In this document: positions 1 through 5,837 of the stretch, one piece after another
Layout of the letters: each line of letters begins with the position of its first letter
Position numbering within the stretch: position 1 is the stretch's first letter
Origin: an uncultured Clostridia bacterium
Lineage (GTDB): Bacteria > Bacillota > Clostridia > Christensenellales > UBA1242
Assembly: GCA_945937975.1 (NCBI GenBank)
Contig: CAMEUD010000071.1
Coordinates: forward strand, 1-5,837
Direction: 5' to 3'
Length of the DNA: 5,837 bases
The notes under the pieces: model-generated
What the model was told of the DNA's origin: nothing
What the model saw: the letters and a program-made list of their open reading frames with translations, nothing else
Database searches by the model: none
Translations under genes and position numbers: made by a program

Positions 1-3000
1 ATCATTATCTACATTTGAATATTTATATGCACTAAATGAATTTATATCAATTGTTGTATTATCGGTAATTATTCTTTCTTTTGCTTTAACAATATAGTTT
101 GATTGGACATTTATATTAATATCCAAAAGTTTTCCATAAATTGTATATAGCATCAATTTTGAAGTCCAGTTATTTGTACATTCTTCAGTTGAAATGCTAT
201 ATGTATCTTCATTTTTCTCTATTGTTATATGTTCGTTTTCAGCACTTTCATCATAAGCGTAATATTGCAAAATTTGTGTTGCATCTTTTGTAATAGTTGA
301 ATTTCCACTTGTGATTATTTCTTGAAGTGCATAGTTTAATTCTTGAGTTTCGCCTGCTTTGATTTCAATATCTGTAATAGTTTGGTCACTTGCGAGTTTA
401 TATGCTTTAAGATTTGGTGTTTCACCAATACTTATATAATAGTAACCAACAAGCCCTTCTGTTGAAATTTCAATTTCAATACGAAGTTGTTTGTATCCTT
501 TTGTATTAATATTTAAAACACCAGAATTATTTCCTGCACTAAAATATGCAAATGAATCTTTGTTTTCAACAGTAAAGAACATTCCACCTTCAACAGTTGA
601 GAATAATACTTTTGAAACTTTGAACTTAATCTCTGCACCTTTTGATGTTCCACTATATTCATTATCATTTAAGTATATTGCAACTCTCTTACTGTCTTGA
701 GATTTGTTTGGAACAAAACTCTCTTGTTTTTCAAGCAAGTTAATTGAAGTTTTATAACTAGAATCAACACTTAAATATTCTCTTTCAAATTTTGATGAAC
801 TTGAAGCAAGAATTTGACTATCAAGTTGTCCCATATCACTTACACCGTTAAGGTAAGGATAGAATACTTTTAGACTTAATTCTTTTTCAATACGCAATAC
901 ATATGGAATAATCAAAGAATTTGAAACCAATGGGTTAAGATTTACAAAAATTGTAACATACTTTTCTTCACCTGCTGGGATAATTCTTATATTACCATTT
1001 TCAAGAAAACTTGCATATTCTGCATCATTGGTATATAGCGTATATCTAACTGAATCTGTTTCAATTAATTGAACACCATAATTTGTTCCTGTCAATTCAT
1101 CTTTTGCAAATCTATAACTTACACCATCATCACCTGTTGACTTTATTGATGTAAAGTATCCATTTTCAATTAGCCAATCAGAATTTAAAAGGTTAACTAA
1201 ATCAACATCTTCCAAACTTCCATTTTCATAATTAACAAATGGCATATCAACTGGGAATAGCATAACATTAAATGTAAGACTATTACCATTATCTAAAAGG
1301 ACTGTGATTCTTAATTTTTCATCATTATCATTAGTTGAAACAAGTGCATAATTTACACCTCTAACTTCAAACAAACTATCAGTTTTACTTACATAAATAT
1401 TTTCTGTGATATTTAAATCAGCAACTTGTCCATTTGAATCAAAATTAAACATTGCTTTAATCTTGTCAAAATCATAAGTTTGATTATTAACTAATTTTAG
1501 ATAATATTCTCCATCATATAGAACCCAATCATTATTTTCATTATTCATTTCTATATGTGGTGCAACATTCAATGATATTGTTGTAATTGGACAATCATTA
1601 TATTTTACAATTATTGAAATTTCTTCAACTGATGAAAGTTGTTTTAAACATCTAAGAGTATAGTTAGAAATTTCATATCCACTTGTACCATCTTTCAATT
1701 CAAATACTATATTATTAGAAAATTGAGTATTACCTAATATTCTAGTTAAACTAATTGGATATATTACATTGCTTGAATTTCCGTAAATATCTTTTGTTCC
1801 AGTAATTGTGGTTTGTCCAGATGGAGTATTTTGATAATCAAGATATAAAGTATTTGAAGTTAATTGAACATTTATATTTGGTGTAACATATAAATATAAA
1901 TCTGCATATGCATCATATATTTCTTTATCATCAGTGTGTGCACCAAATGACAATGTCATTTTCTTTTGGCTTTCACTAAATGAATCAAAATATATTCTTA
2001 CTGTAAATTCTCTTTTACCAGTTTTTTCATCAATATCTGGAATTACTGTATCTTCATATAGTCTTGCTACATCTGTATTTTTAGTTAAAATTGTTATTCT
2101 TCTACCATCATTAACAGTAAATACATAATTTAAACTATCAGTATTGGCTGTTGAGTTTGATATAATTGAGTAACTAATTACAACATTAAATTCATAGTAA
2201 TATTCAGAATATAAACCAAAATATGATTTTGGACCATCAGCTTCACCACTAATTATTGGTAATCTTGTTGATGGTTGAGTTATTGTTACTGTTACATTTG
2301 GTCTTATATCCAATGTTATATATTGAGATATACCAAGGCCTGGTATGCTTGCAAGCAATCTTATTGTTGTTGCATTTCCAAAATTTCTTGTAAGAATGAT
2401 ACCTGTTTCATCAAATGTTATATATTTATCTAAAATATCATCAAGATCTTCAACAAGTGAAATTTTTACTTGACTAACAAGAGATGCAACTCCACCTTGA
2501 TATTCATACATATAATTTACAAGATTTTTTGCTTTTTCTGTTGTGTCGTTAAATTTAATTTCTGTGCCTTTTGCACCAATGATTGTTATTGTTTTTAAAT
2601 CAAATAAATATTGTTCTGTATTTGTGTTATCATATACAGTTTCTGTTGACCATATTGGTTTAAGTGTTGATTGGTCTTGTGTTTCAGTGATGAAATCGAC
2701 TTGAGAAACTCTACCAGATTTTCCTGCATGGATATAAAGAATTCTATCATCCATTCCATCTTTCTTTAAAATTAAATTAACATCTTTATCTGTGTCAACA
2801 AGTGTAAATGTATCGCCATTTACTACCATTATATTTGAATCAGAACTTTCAAGTTTGTAACTATATTTGATAGGTAATCTTCCATACTTATCTTTCATTA
2901 TGATGTTTACTTTTGAAGTAATTTCCTTATTTACACCTTCGCCATTAACTACAAATAAATCTTCTTTAACATCTTTTCCATTAAGTTTAAAAGTTCTATC

Positions 3001-5466
3001 TATTCTTTTTACAATACCATTATCTGCTACTATATCTGATGAAATTACTACTCTATTTGTTTCCGATGTTGGTGATTTTAAATTTAAGTTAAAATCAAAA
3101 GTTTGAGCCTCACCACTATAAATTTCAATATAATCAGCAATTTGATCTTCAATTAATATATTATTTGCTTTGTTAAATTTACATTCAATTGGATAATCTT
3201 TGTAAACTCCATCAGCAAGTTGATATCTTACATAAAATTCTAGTTTTGTTTCTGCTCTTTCAACCAATTCACTTACATAAACAGAATATTTTTGTTTATA
3301 CATATCATTTTCTTCAATCATTGTTAATTGTCTAAATGTTATGAGTGGTAAAGTTGAACTATCAGAAACTTGTTCTTGTCCATCTAATTTTACGATTACA
3401 TTAATTTCATTGTTTCTTATTGCTTGTCTAAAGATTTCTTTTTCTGTGTTATCTTTAGCAAATTGAGTTATAGCAATATCAAAATAGTTAACTGCTTCTC
3501 CCAAACTTTGAACAAATGCAAATTTTGAAATTTTTGTTGTTGTGTTATTAACAAACAATGCTTTCAAATCATCTTTTGTTCCGTTATATTCTAATGAAGT
3601 CTTAAATGATTTTAAGGTCTTTTGAACATTGACATTCAAAAAGTCTAAAACACCTCTTTCTTTACTATATTGGTCTATTATGTATTTCCCATTTTCATCT
3701 AGTTTAATTTGTCCTAGGTAATCTGCTTGAACTGTTGTAAATATACAACTAAAAGTTAAACCATGAGCTAAAAGAGATTTTGCTTTAATAACTCCATCTT
3801 CAAGTTCATAAAGATTTAATGTTTGACTACCTATTGAATAAGTTACACCAGGCTTGCAATCTATCAATTCTTCAACAGCAACATTATTGTATCTATCTGA
3901 ATCAAAGTAAACAAAATACTTGATTGTTTTATATAAATTTCTGTCAGGAACACTAACATAAGGTTTTAAGTCAAATTCTTTGTATTCTATTAAATTATCA
4001 TCTTCATTATCAAATATCTTTATTGTTATATCTTTTTGTGAAGTTGATAAATTCCAAGAAACATTTTCACTTGAATACTCATACAACTTAAATGATAATT
4101 TTTGTGGAGTTATATTTGCATCTTCATCAAGATAAGCAATTTCAATATAAATTGTATCAGCATAATTTGAATTTACAACAAAATCCCAAAAATAATCATC
4201 AACATTATTTGTTATTACAGGCTTGTAATATGTATTACCTTGGTAAACAGCTTGAGTACTAAACGAATCTTCTGGCATTTTTATAATATTAAAATCTTCA
4301 TTACTGTTGTTTACGCAATCTTCATATTGCCCATTGTTCATAATCAAAAATCTTATTCCAACATTATTAAGTTTGTTTTGTAATGAAACATTTGGATTAT
4401 TTGTTGATATAAGTTTTATTCCAAGACTTGAACTTAAATCACTTGCAAGTAAAGATTTGTTTGCATATAAGCGTTTAATTGTATCAACATAAACATTTTT
4501 AATATCTGAATCAACAGTAATACTGTCAACATTTATGTTTTCTATTGTAAAGGTTTTTGTATTTTTGAGAGAGGTTGGACTATCACTAGCTAATCCATTT
4601 TTTAATTCTTTCATTATGTTATTGCGTTTAACATCTTCTGTCTTACCCTCTTGAAGTTTTAATATTTCTTGTTCTTTTACTGCTGATTTAAAGCAATAGC
4701 CAACTATTGTTGATGTTCCAATATCTTTTGTTAAGAATTGATTTGTATATCCTTGTTGTTCTATTTTTGTGTCATTCAAAGATTCTACAACAAAGTATGC
4801 ATTTTTATATATCTTGCTGTAACCATTTTCACCATTTTGACTAAATTGGTAAGCACTTCTTTCTGGATAAAATTTTAAACTTGCATTAATTATTGAATTG
4901 ATTACAAAAGCATTTGAATTTGCATCTGTGCTAGAAACTCTTGTTTCCACTTCAATTTTATAAACTGGCACATCAATATTTATATTAAGTTTTGCTGAAC
5001 ATTCTTGCTTCCCTTGTTTAGAATCACCTTGAGAAGTTGCTCTAATTACACTATGTCCACCAACTATCCATTCAAGTCCGTTACATTCACGGTCATTTAT
5101 TACCTTGTTTAAGATAACTTCAAATGGTTCACCAATCTTTGCTGTTTTTGGAATAGTAATTATTCCATCTGTAATTTTTCCATCTTTTTCTGTAACTTGT
5201 CCACTTGTGATAATATCCAATGTTAAGTCTTTCATTGTTACATCATCAGTTGATGGCATAACAGTAACCTTAAAGTTATCATCAACATTGTATGTATCAA
5301 TAGTATTCTCTGTACTATCTTGGAAGTAAATTGCAGTTGGATAAATTTTTGGTTCATCCATCGCCCCTGCAAGTTTCATAATACCCAAGGTAATACCAAG
5401 CACACCTATAAGTGAGCCAAAGCATATTCCAAAGATTTTCAAAAATGTGGTAAACTTAAATTTCAT
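1..5466 (-). CDS. Giant exported Ig-like-domain surface protein, N-terminal 1822 residues (C-terminus outside window)
   Basis: The frame is open from ATG at 5466-5464 to base 1. I checked every triplet and found no stop and no frameshift. An in-frame TAA lies upstream at 5505-5503, and this is the first ATG after a good ribosome binding site. The visible part is 1822 residues (about 200 kDa) and continues beyond the window. Residues 1-10 are basic and 11-30 hydrophobic, a signal peptide or signal anchor. The rest is soluble, rich in Asn, Asp, Lys, Ile, Ser, Thr and Tyr, with alternating hydrophobic beta-strand patterns. The clearest Ig/Big-like stretches are about 40-175, 850-914 and 1003-1055. 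From about 1050 onward, Pro-containing strand junctions recur every 100-150 residues. I see no catalytic motif. Known Ig-repeat exported proteins of Bacillota are adhesins or wall-associated scaffolds; that role is inferred here. No sorting signal is visible because the C-terminus is missing. It is transcribed alone in the window from its own promoter. Confidence 0.96.
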   Translation of the reverse strand, partial: MKFKFTTFLKIFGICFGSLIGVLGITLGIMKLAGAMDEPKIYPTAIYFQDSTENTIDTYNVDDNFKVTVMPSTDDVTMKDLTLDIITSGQVTEKDGKITDGIITIPKTAKIGEPFEVILNKVINDRECNGLEWIVGGHSVIRATSQGDSKQGKQECSAKLNINIDVPVYKIEVETRVSSTDANSNAFVINSIINASLKFYPERSAYQFSQNGENGYSKIYKNAYFVVESLNDTKIEQQGYTNQFLTKDIGTSTIVGYCFKSAVKEQEILKLQEGKTEDVKRNNIMKELKNGLASDSPTSLKNTKTFTIENINVDSITVDSDIKNVYVDTIKRLYANKSLLASDLSSSLGIKLISTNNPNVSLQNKLNNVGIRFLIMNNGQYEDCVNNSNEDFNIIKMPEDSFSTQAVYQGNTYYKPVITNNVDDYFWDFVVNSNYADTIYIEIAYLDEDANITPQKLSFKLYEYSSENVSWNLSTSQKDITIKIFDNEDDNLIEYKEFDLKPYVSVPDRNLYKTIKYFVYFDSDRYNNVAVEELIDCKPGVTYSIGSQTLNLYELEDGVIKAKSLLAHGLTFSCIFTTVQADYLGQIKLDENGKYIIDQYSKERGVLDFLNVNVQKTLKSFKTSLEYNGTKDDLKALFVNNTTTKISKFAFVQSLGEAVNYFDIAITQFAKDNTEKEIFRQAIRNNEINVIVKLDGQEQVSDSSTLPLITFRQLTMIEENDMYKQKYSVYVSELVERAETKLEFYVRYQLADGVYKDYPIECKFNKANNILIEDQIADYIEIYSGEAQTFDFNLNLKSPTSETNRVVISSDIVADNGIVKRIDRTFKLNGKDVKEDLFVVNGEGVNKEITSKVNIIMKDKYGRLPIKYSYKLESSDSNIMVVNGDTFTLVDTDKDVNLILKKDGMDDRILYIHAGKSGRVSQVDFITETQDQSTLKPIWSTETVYDNTNTEQYLFDLKTITIIGAKGTEIKFNDTTEKAKNLVNYMYEYQGGVASLVSQVKISLVEDLDDILDKYITFDETGIILTRNFGNATTIRLLASIPGLGISQYITLDIRPNVTVTITQPSTRLPIISGEADGPKSYFGLYSEYYYEFNVVISYSIISNSTANTDSLNYVFTVNDGRRITILTKNTDVARLYEDTVIPDIDEKTGKREFTVRIYFDSFSESQKKMTLSFGAHTDDKEIYDAYADLYLYVTPNINVQLTSNTLYLDYQNTPSGQTTITGTKDIYGNSSNVIYPISLTRILGNTQFSNNIVFELKDGTSGYEISNYTLRCLKQLSSVEEISIIVKYNDCPITTISLNVAPHIEMNNENNDWVLYDGEYYLKLVNNQTYDFDKIKAMFNFDSNGQVADLNITENIYVSKTDSLFEVRGVNYALVSTNDNDEKLRITVLLDNGNSLTFNVMLFPVDMPFVNYENGSLEDVDLVNLLNSDWLIENGYFTSIKSTGDDGVSYRFAKDELTGTNYGVQLIETDSVRYTLYTNDAEYASFLENGNIRIIPAGEEKYVTIFVNLNPLVSNSLIIPYVLRIEKELSLKVFYPYLNGVSDMGQLDSQILASSSSKFEREYLSVDSSYKTSINLLEKQESFVPNKSQDSKRVAIYLNDNEYSGTSKGAEIKFKVSKVLFSTVEGGMFFTVENKDSFAYFSAGNNSGVLNINTKGYKQLRIEIEISTEGLVGYYYISIGETPNLKAYKLASDQTITDIEIKAGETQELNYALQEIITSGNSTITKDATQILQYYAYDESAENEHITIEKNEDTYSISTEECTNNWTSKLMLYTIYGKLLDININVQSNYIVKAKERIITDNTTIDINSFSAYKYSNVDND
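2725..2919 (-). other. Big2-like Ig domain, residues about 850-914
   Basis: This stretch has the order of motifs typical of a Big2-type domain. The strand VNIIMKDKYGRLPI matches 'vtvkDkyGnpv', YKLESSDSNIMVVNG matches 'wxSSdsniatVdxnG', and FTLVDTDKDVNLILKKDG with ILYIHAG matches the closing strands. It is the most recognisable single domain in the protein. The neighbouring 1003-1055 stretch (YITFDETGIILTR ... TIRLLAS ... YITLDIRP) shows the same closing pattern. Big2 domains are structural modules of exported proteins and are not enzymes. Confidence 0.6.
4942..5349 (-). other. First extracellular beta-sandwich (Ig/Big-like) region, residues about 40-175
   Basis: Directly after the membrane segment comes a beta-rich region. 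It contains VTMKDLTLDIITSG (a strand pair), IITIPKTAKIGEPFEVIL (the 'xGexfxvxl' pattern common at the core of Ig-like domains), then WIVGGHSVIRATSQ, and it closes with LNINIDVPVYKIEVET at residues 160-175. The last piece resembles the closing strand plus linker of Big-type domains ('xxVxVPVxxIxV'). Cys128 and Cys156 lie on either side of the GGHSVIRATS strand and could pair outside the cell, though this is only a possibility. The assignment rests on pattern recognition, not on a profile search. Confidence 0.55.
5377..5436 (-). other. N-terminal hydrophobic export segment of the giant protein
   Basis: Residues 11-30 form an uninterrupted hydrophobic, glycine-rich helix (IFGICFGSLIGVLGITLGIM without the first residues of the basic MKFKFTTFLK end). 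The charged N-terminus with three lysines before it fits the positive-inside rule, so the bulk of the protein would lie outside the cell. Residues 33-35 are Ala-Gly-Ala just before Met36-Asp37-Glu38, which could serve as a signal peptidase I site. The segment could equally stay uncut as a membrane anchor. The single Cys15 lies too deep in the hydrophobic core, with Gly-Ile before it, to be a convincing lipobox. Confidence 0.85.
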
Positions 5467-5472
5467 AATAAA

Positions 5473-5479
5473 CCTCTTT
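5473..5479 (-). promoter_or_regulatory. Ribosome binding site of the giant gene
   Basis: On the minus strand the sequence reads AAAGAGG, then six bases (TTTATT), then ATG at 5466. The purine run and spacing suit a Gram-positive Shine-Dalgarno sequence and fix the start codon. The later in-frame ATG codons (Met30, Met36) fall within or after the hydrophobic segment, so they would remove the export signal. Confidence 0.9.
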
Positions 5480-5522
5480 TTAAGTGGACCTAATTCTAGT
5501 ATTTACAATATCGTTCAAAATA

Positions 5523-5551
5523 ATTATATATATAAAGCAATTTTAAGTCAA
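5523..5551 (-). promoter_or_regulatory. Housekeeping sigma-factor promoter of the giant gene
   Basis: Read on the minus strand, the -35 box TTGACT (5551-5546) matches consensus at five of six bases. It is followed by a 17-bp spacer and a perfect -10 box TATAAT (5528-5523). Transcription would start near 5515-5517, leaving a leader of about 50 nt to the ATG. I see no strong hairpin or riboswitch in that leader. The near-perfect boxes suggest high constitutive strength unless a regulator acts on it. Confidence 0.9.
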
Positions 5552-5555
5552 ACAA

Positions 5556-5580
5556 ATATAAATAAAAAATTTTTTAAATA
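5556..5580 (-). promoter_or_regulatory. Possible UP element / A-tract upstream of the giant-gene promoter
   Basis: Immediately upstream of the -35 box lies an A6T6 tract (5564-5575) embedded in pure A/T. This is the position where the RNA polymerase alpha subunit contacts UP elements, and A6T6 tracts stiffen and bend DNA. Since the whole spacer is almost free of G and C, the match may simply reflect base composition. Confidence 0.4.
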
Positions 5581-5646
5581 TATATATTTACCATTAAAAA
5601 TATTTTTTAAAAAAACAAAATTAAATATAAAAATAAAAAAATAAAA

Positions 5647-5666
5647 TTAAATAAATATTTATTTAA
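5647..5666. repeat. Perfect 20-bp palindrome in the AT-rich spacer
   Basis: TTAAATAAATATTTATTTAA is its own reverse complement, with the centre between 5656 and 5657. It contains no G or C. In a region this AT-rich a 20-bp palindrome somewhere is not very improbable by chance, so a role as a binding site is only a possibility. It is not placed as a terminator, because both flanking transcripts start by diverging from it. Confidence 0.7.
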
Positions 5667-5789
5667 AATTTTATATAAATTAATTTATTTTTTTATGAAT
5701 TTTAAAATATTTTTTATATATTATTTATGTATTTTATATTTTTATTTAATTATTCTTTTTTGTTTAATAAAGTTAATTTAATATCTATA

Positions 5790-5818
5790 TTGACAATTTA
5801 AGCATCATATGTTATTAT
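5790..5818 (+). promoter_or_regulatory. Divergent housekeeping promoter for a gene beyond the right edge
   Basis: The plus strand carries a perfect -35 box TTGACA (5790-5795), a 17-bp spacer and a -10 box TATTAT (5813-5818, five of six to consensus). Transcription would start near 5825, only a few bases before a Shine-Dalgarno sequence, so the leader is very short (about 15-20 nt). The gene it drives lies outside the window and cannot be named. Confidence 0.85.
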
Positions 5819-5827
5819 TATAACATA
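5808..5827. promoter_or_regulatory. Operator-like inverted repeat over the -10 box
   Basis: TATGTTAT (5808-5815) and ATAACATA (5820-5827) are exact reverse complements separated by four bases. The dyad covers the whole -10 hexamer and the expected transcription start, where a bound repressor would block polymerase. Because it lies mostly upstream of the start site it would act as DNA, not as an RNA hairpin. Its 20-bp length and symmetry suit a dimeric helix-turn-helix repressor such as MarR or TetR types; the family cannot be told from the site. The right half contains ATTATAA, the half-site of PerR boxes, but the left half matches poorly. Confidence 0.6.
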
Positions 5828-5828
5828 A

Positions 5829-5835
5829 AAAGGAG
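5829..5835 (+). promoter_or_regulatory. Shine-Dalgarno sequence of a gene starting just beyond the window
   Basis: AAAGGAG followed by AT at the very end of the window is a strong match to the anti-Shine-Dalgarno sequence. With usual spacing the start codon should fall at roughly 5841-5847, outside the window. Together with the promoter at 5790-5818 this is good evidence for a divergently transcribed gene. Confidence 0.85.
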
Positions 5836-5837
5836 AT

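Larger units (their letters stand above)
5552..5789. other. Extremely AT-rich intergenic spacer between two divergent promoters
   Basis: No gene is supported here. By direct count 5581-5760 holds six G or C among 180 bases (about 3%), far below the coding part. The plus strand is A-rich up to about 5650 and T-rich from about 5680 to 5765. The spacer separates back-to-back promoters at 5523-5551 (minus) and 5790-5818 (plus). Such a stretch would melt and bend easily and could bind nucleoid proteins. It might also just be neutral drift in an AT-biased genome. Confidence 0.85.

Noticed and set aside
491..3106. Short plus-strand open frames at 491-700, 1934-2128 and 2867-3106.
   Set aside because: They lie antisense inside the giant minus-strand gene, lack ribosome binding sites and promoters, and give hydrophobic low-complexity peptides expected from the reverse complement of AT-rich coding DNA.
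4307..5329. Short plus-strand open frames at 4307-4492 and 5105-5329.
   Set aside because: They are also antisense to the giant gene, with no start signals and no recognisable product.
5420..5426. Cys15 as a lipoprotein lipobox.
   Set aside because: The residues before it (Ile-Phe-Gly-Ile) do not make a good lipobox, and most of the hydrophobic segment follows the cysteine instead of preceding it.
5447..5644. Plus-strand frame of 65 codons running from the start of the giant gene into the AT-rich spacer.
   Set aside because: It overlaps the start codon, leader and promoter of the minus-strand gene, and its peptide is Lys/Ile/Phe/Asn low complexity produced by A/T-only DNA. No ribosome binding site precedes it.
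5647..5666. The palindrome as a bidirectional transcription terminator.
   Set aside because: Both flanking transcription units start outward from the spacer, so no transcript should end here, and the stem has no G-C pair to be stable in RNA.
5809..5823. A PerR/Fur-type box in the divergent promoter.
   Set aside because: The right half ATTATAA matches exactly, but the left half matches at only four of seven bases, and the true symmetry axis of the dyad lies elsewhere. In such AT-rich DNA this is weak evidence.
1..5837. CRISPR array, tandem DNA repeats, tRNA or rRNA genes, insertion sequence ends.
   Set aside because: I saw no regularly spaced identical repeats, tRNA cloverleaf, rRNA-like block or terminal inverted repeats with a transposase frame.

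Overview
The window is dominated by one very long coding sequence on the minus strand. It starts at 5466, reads leftwards without a stop codon for 1822 codons, and leaves the window at base 1, so its C-terminus is not seen. The N-terminus is a membrane-inserting segment, followed by an all-beta, domain-repetitive exported region that resembles bacterial Ig-like (Big-type) folds. I read it as a giant cell-surface or adhesin-like protein of unknown function. I cannot assign a gene symbol.

Layout: 1-5466 (minus) is the giant gene. It has a clear ribosome binding site at 5473-5479 and a strong sigma-A/sigma-70-type promoter at 5523-5551 (TTGACT, 17 bp, TATAAT), giving a leader of about 50 nt. About 5552-5789 is a non-coding spacer of extreme AT content: by my count only 6 of the 180 bases in 5581-5760 are G or C. 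At the right edge a second promoter points the other way (5790-5818 plus, TTGACA, 17 bp, TATTAT), followed by a Shine-Dalgarno sequence at 5829-5835. A divergent gene must therefore begin just beyond base 5837. A perfect 8-bp inverted repeat (5808-5827) lies over the -10 box of that second promoter and looks like a repressor operator.

Organism: low GC, A/T-ending codons, consensus housekeeping promoters and strong Shine-Dalgarno sequences point to a low-GC Gram-positive lineage (Bacillota or a relative). All seven tryptophans in the giant protein are TGG and no in-frame TGA occurs, which argues against the Mycoplasma/Spiroplasma code. An uncultured gut-type clostridial or RF39-like bacillus would fit, but this is inference.

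I see no RNA gene, CRISPR array, insertion sequence, phage gene or enzyme here. The two points of real interest are the size and architecture of the surface protein and the divergent control region with its operator-like dyad.
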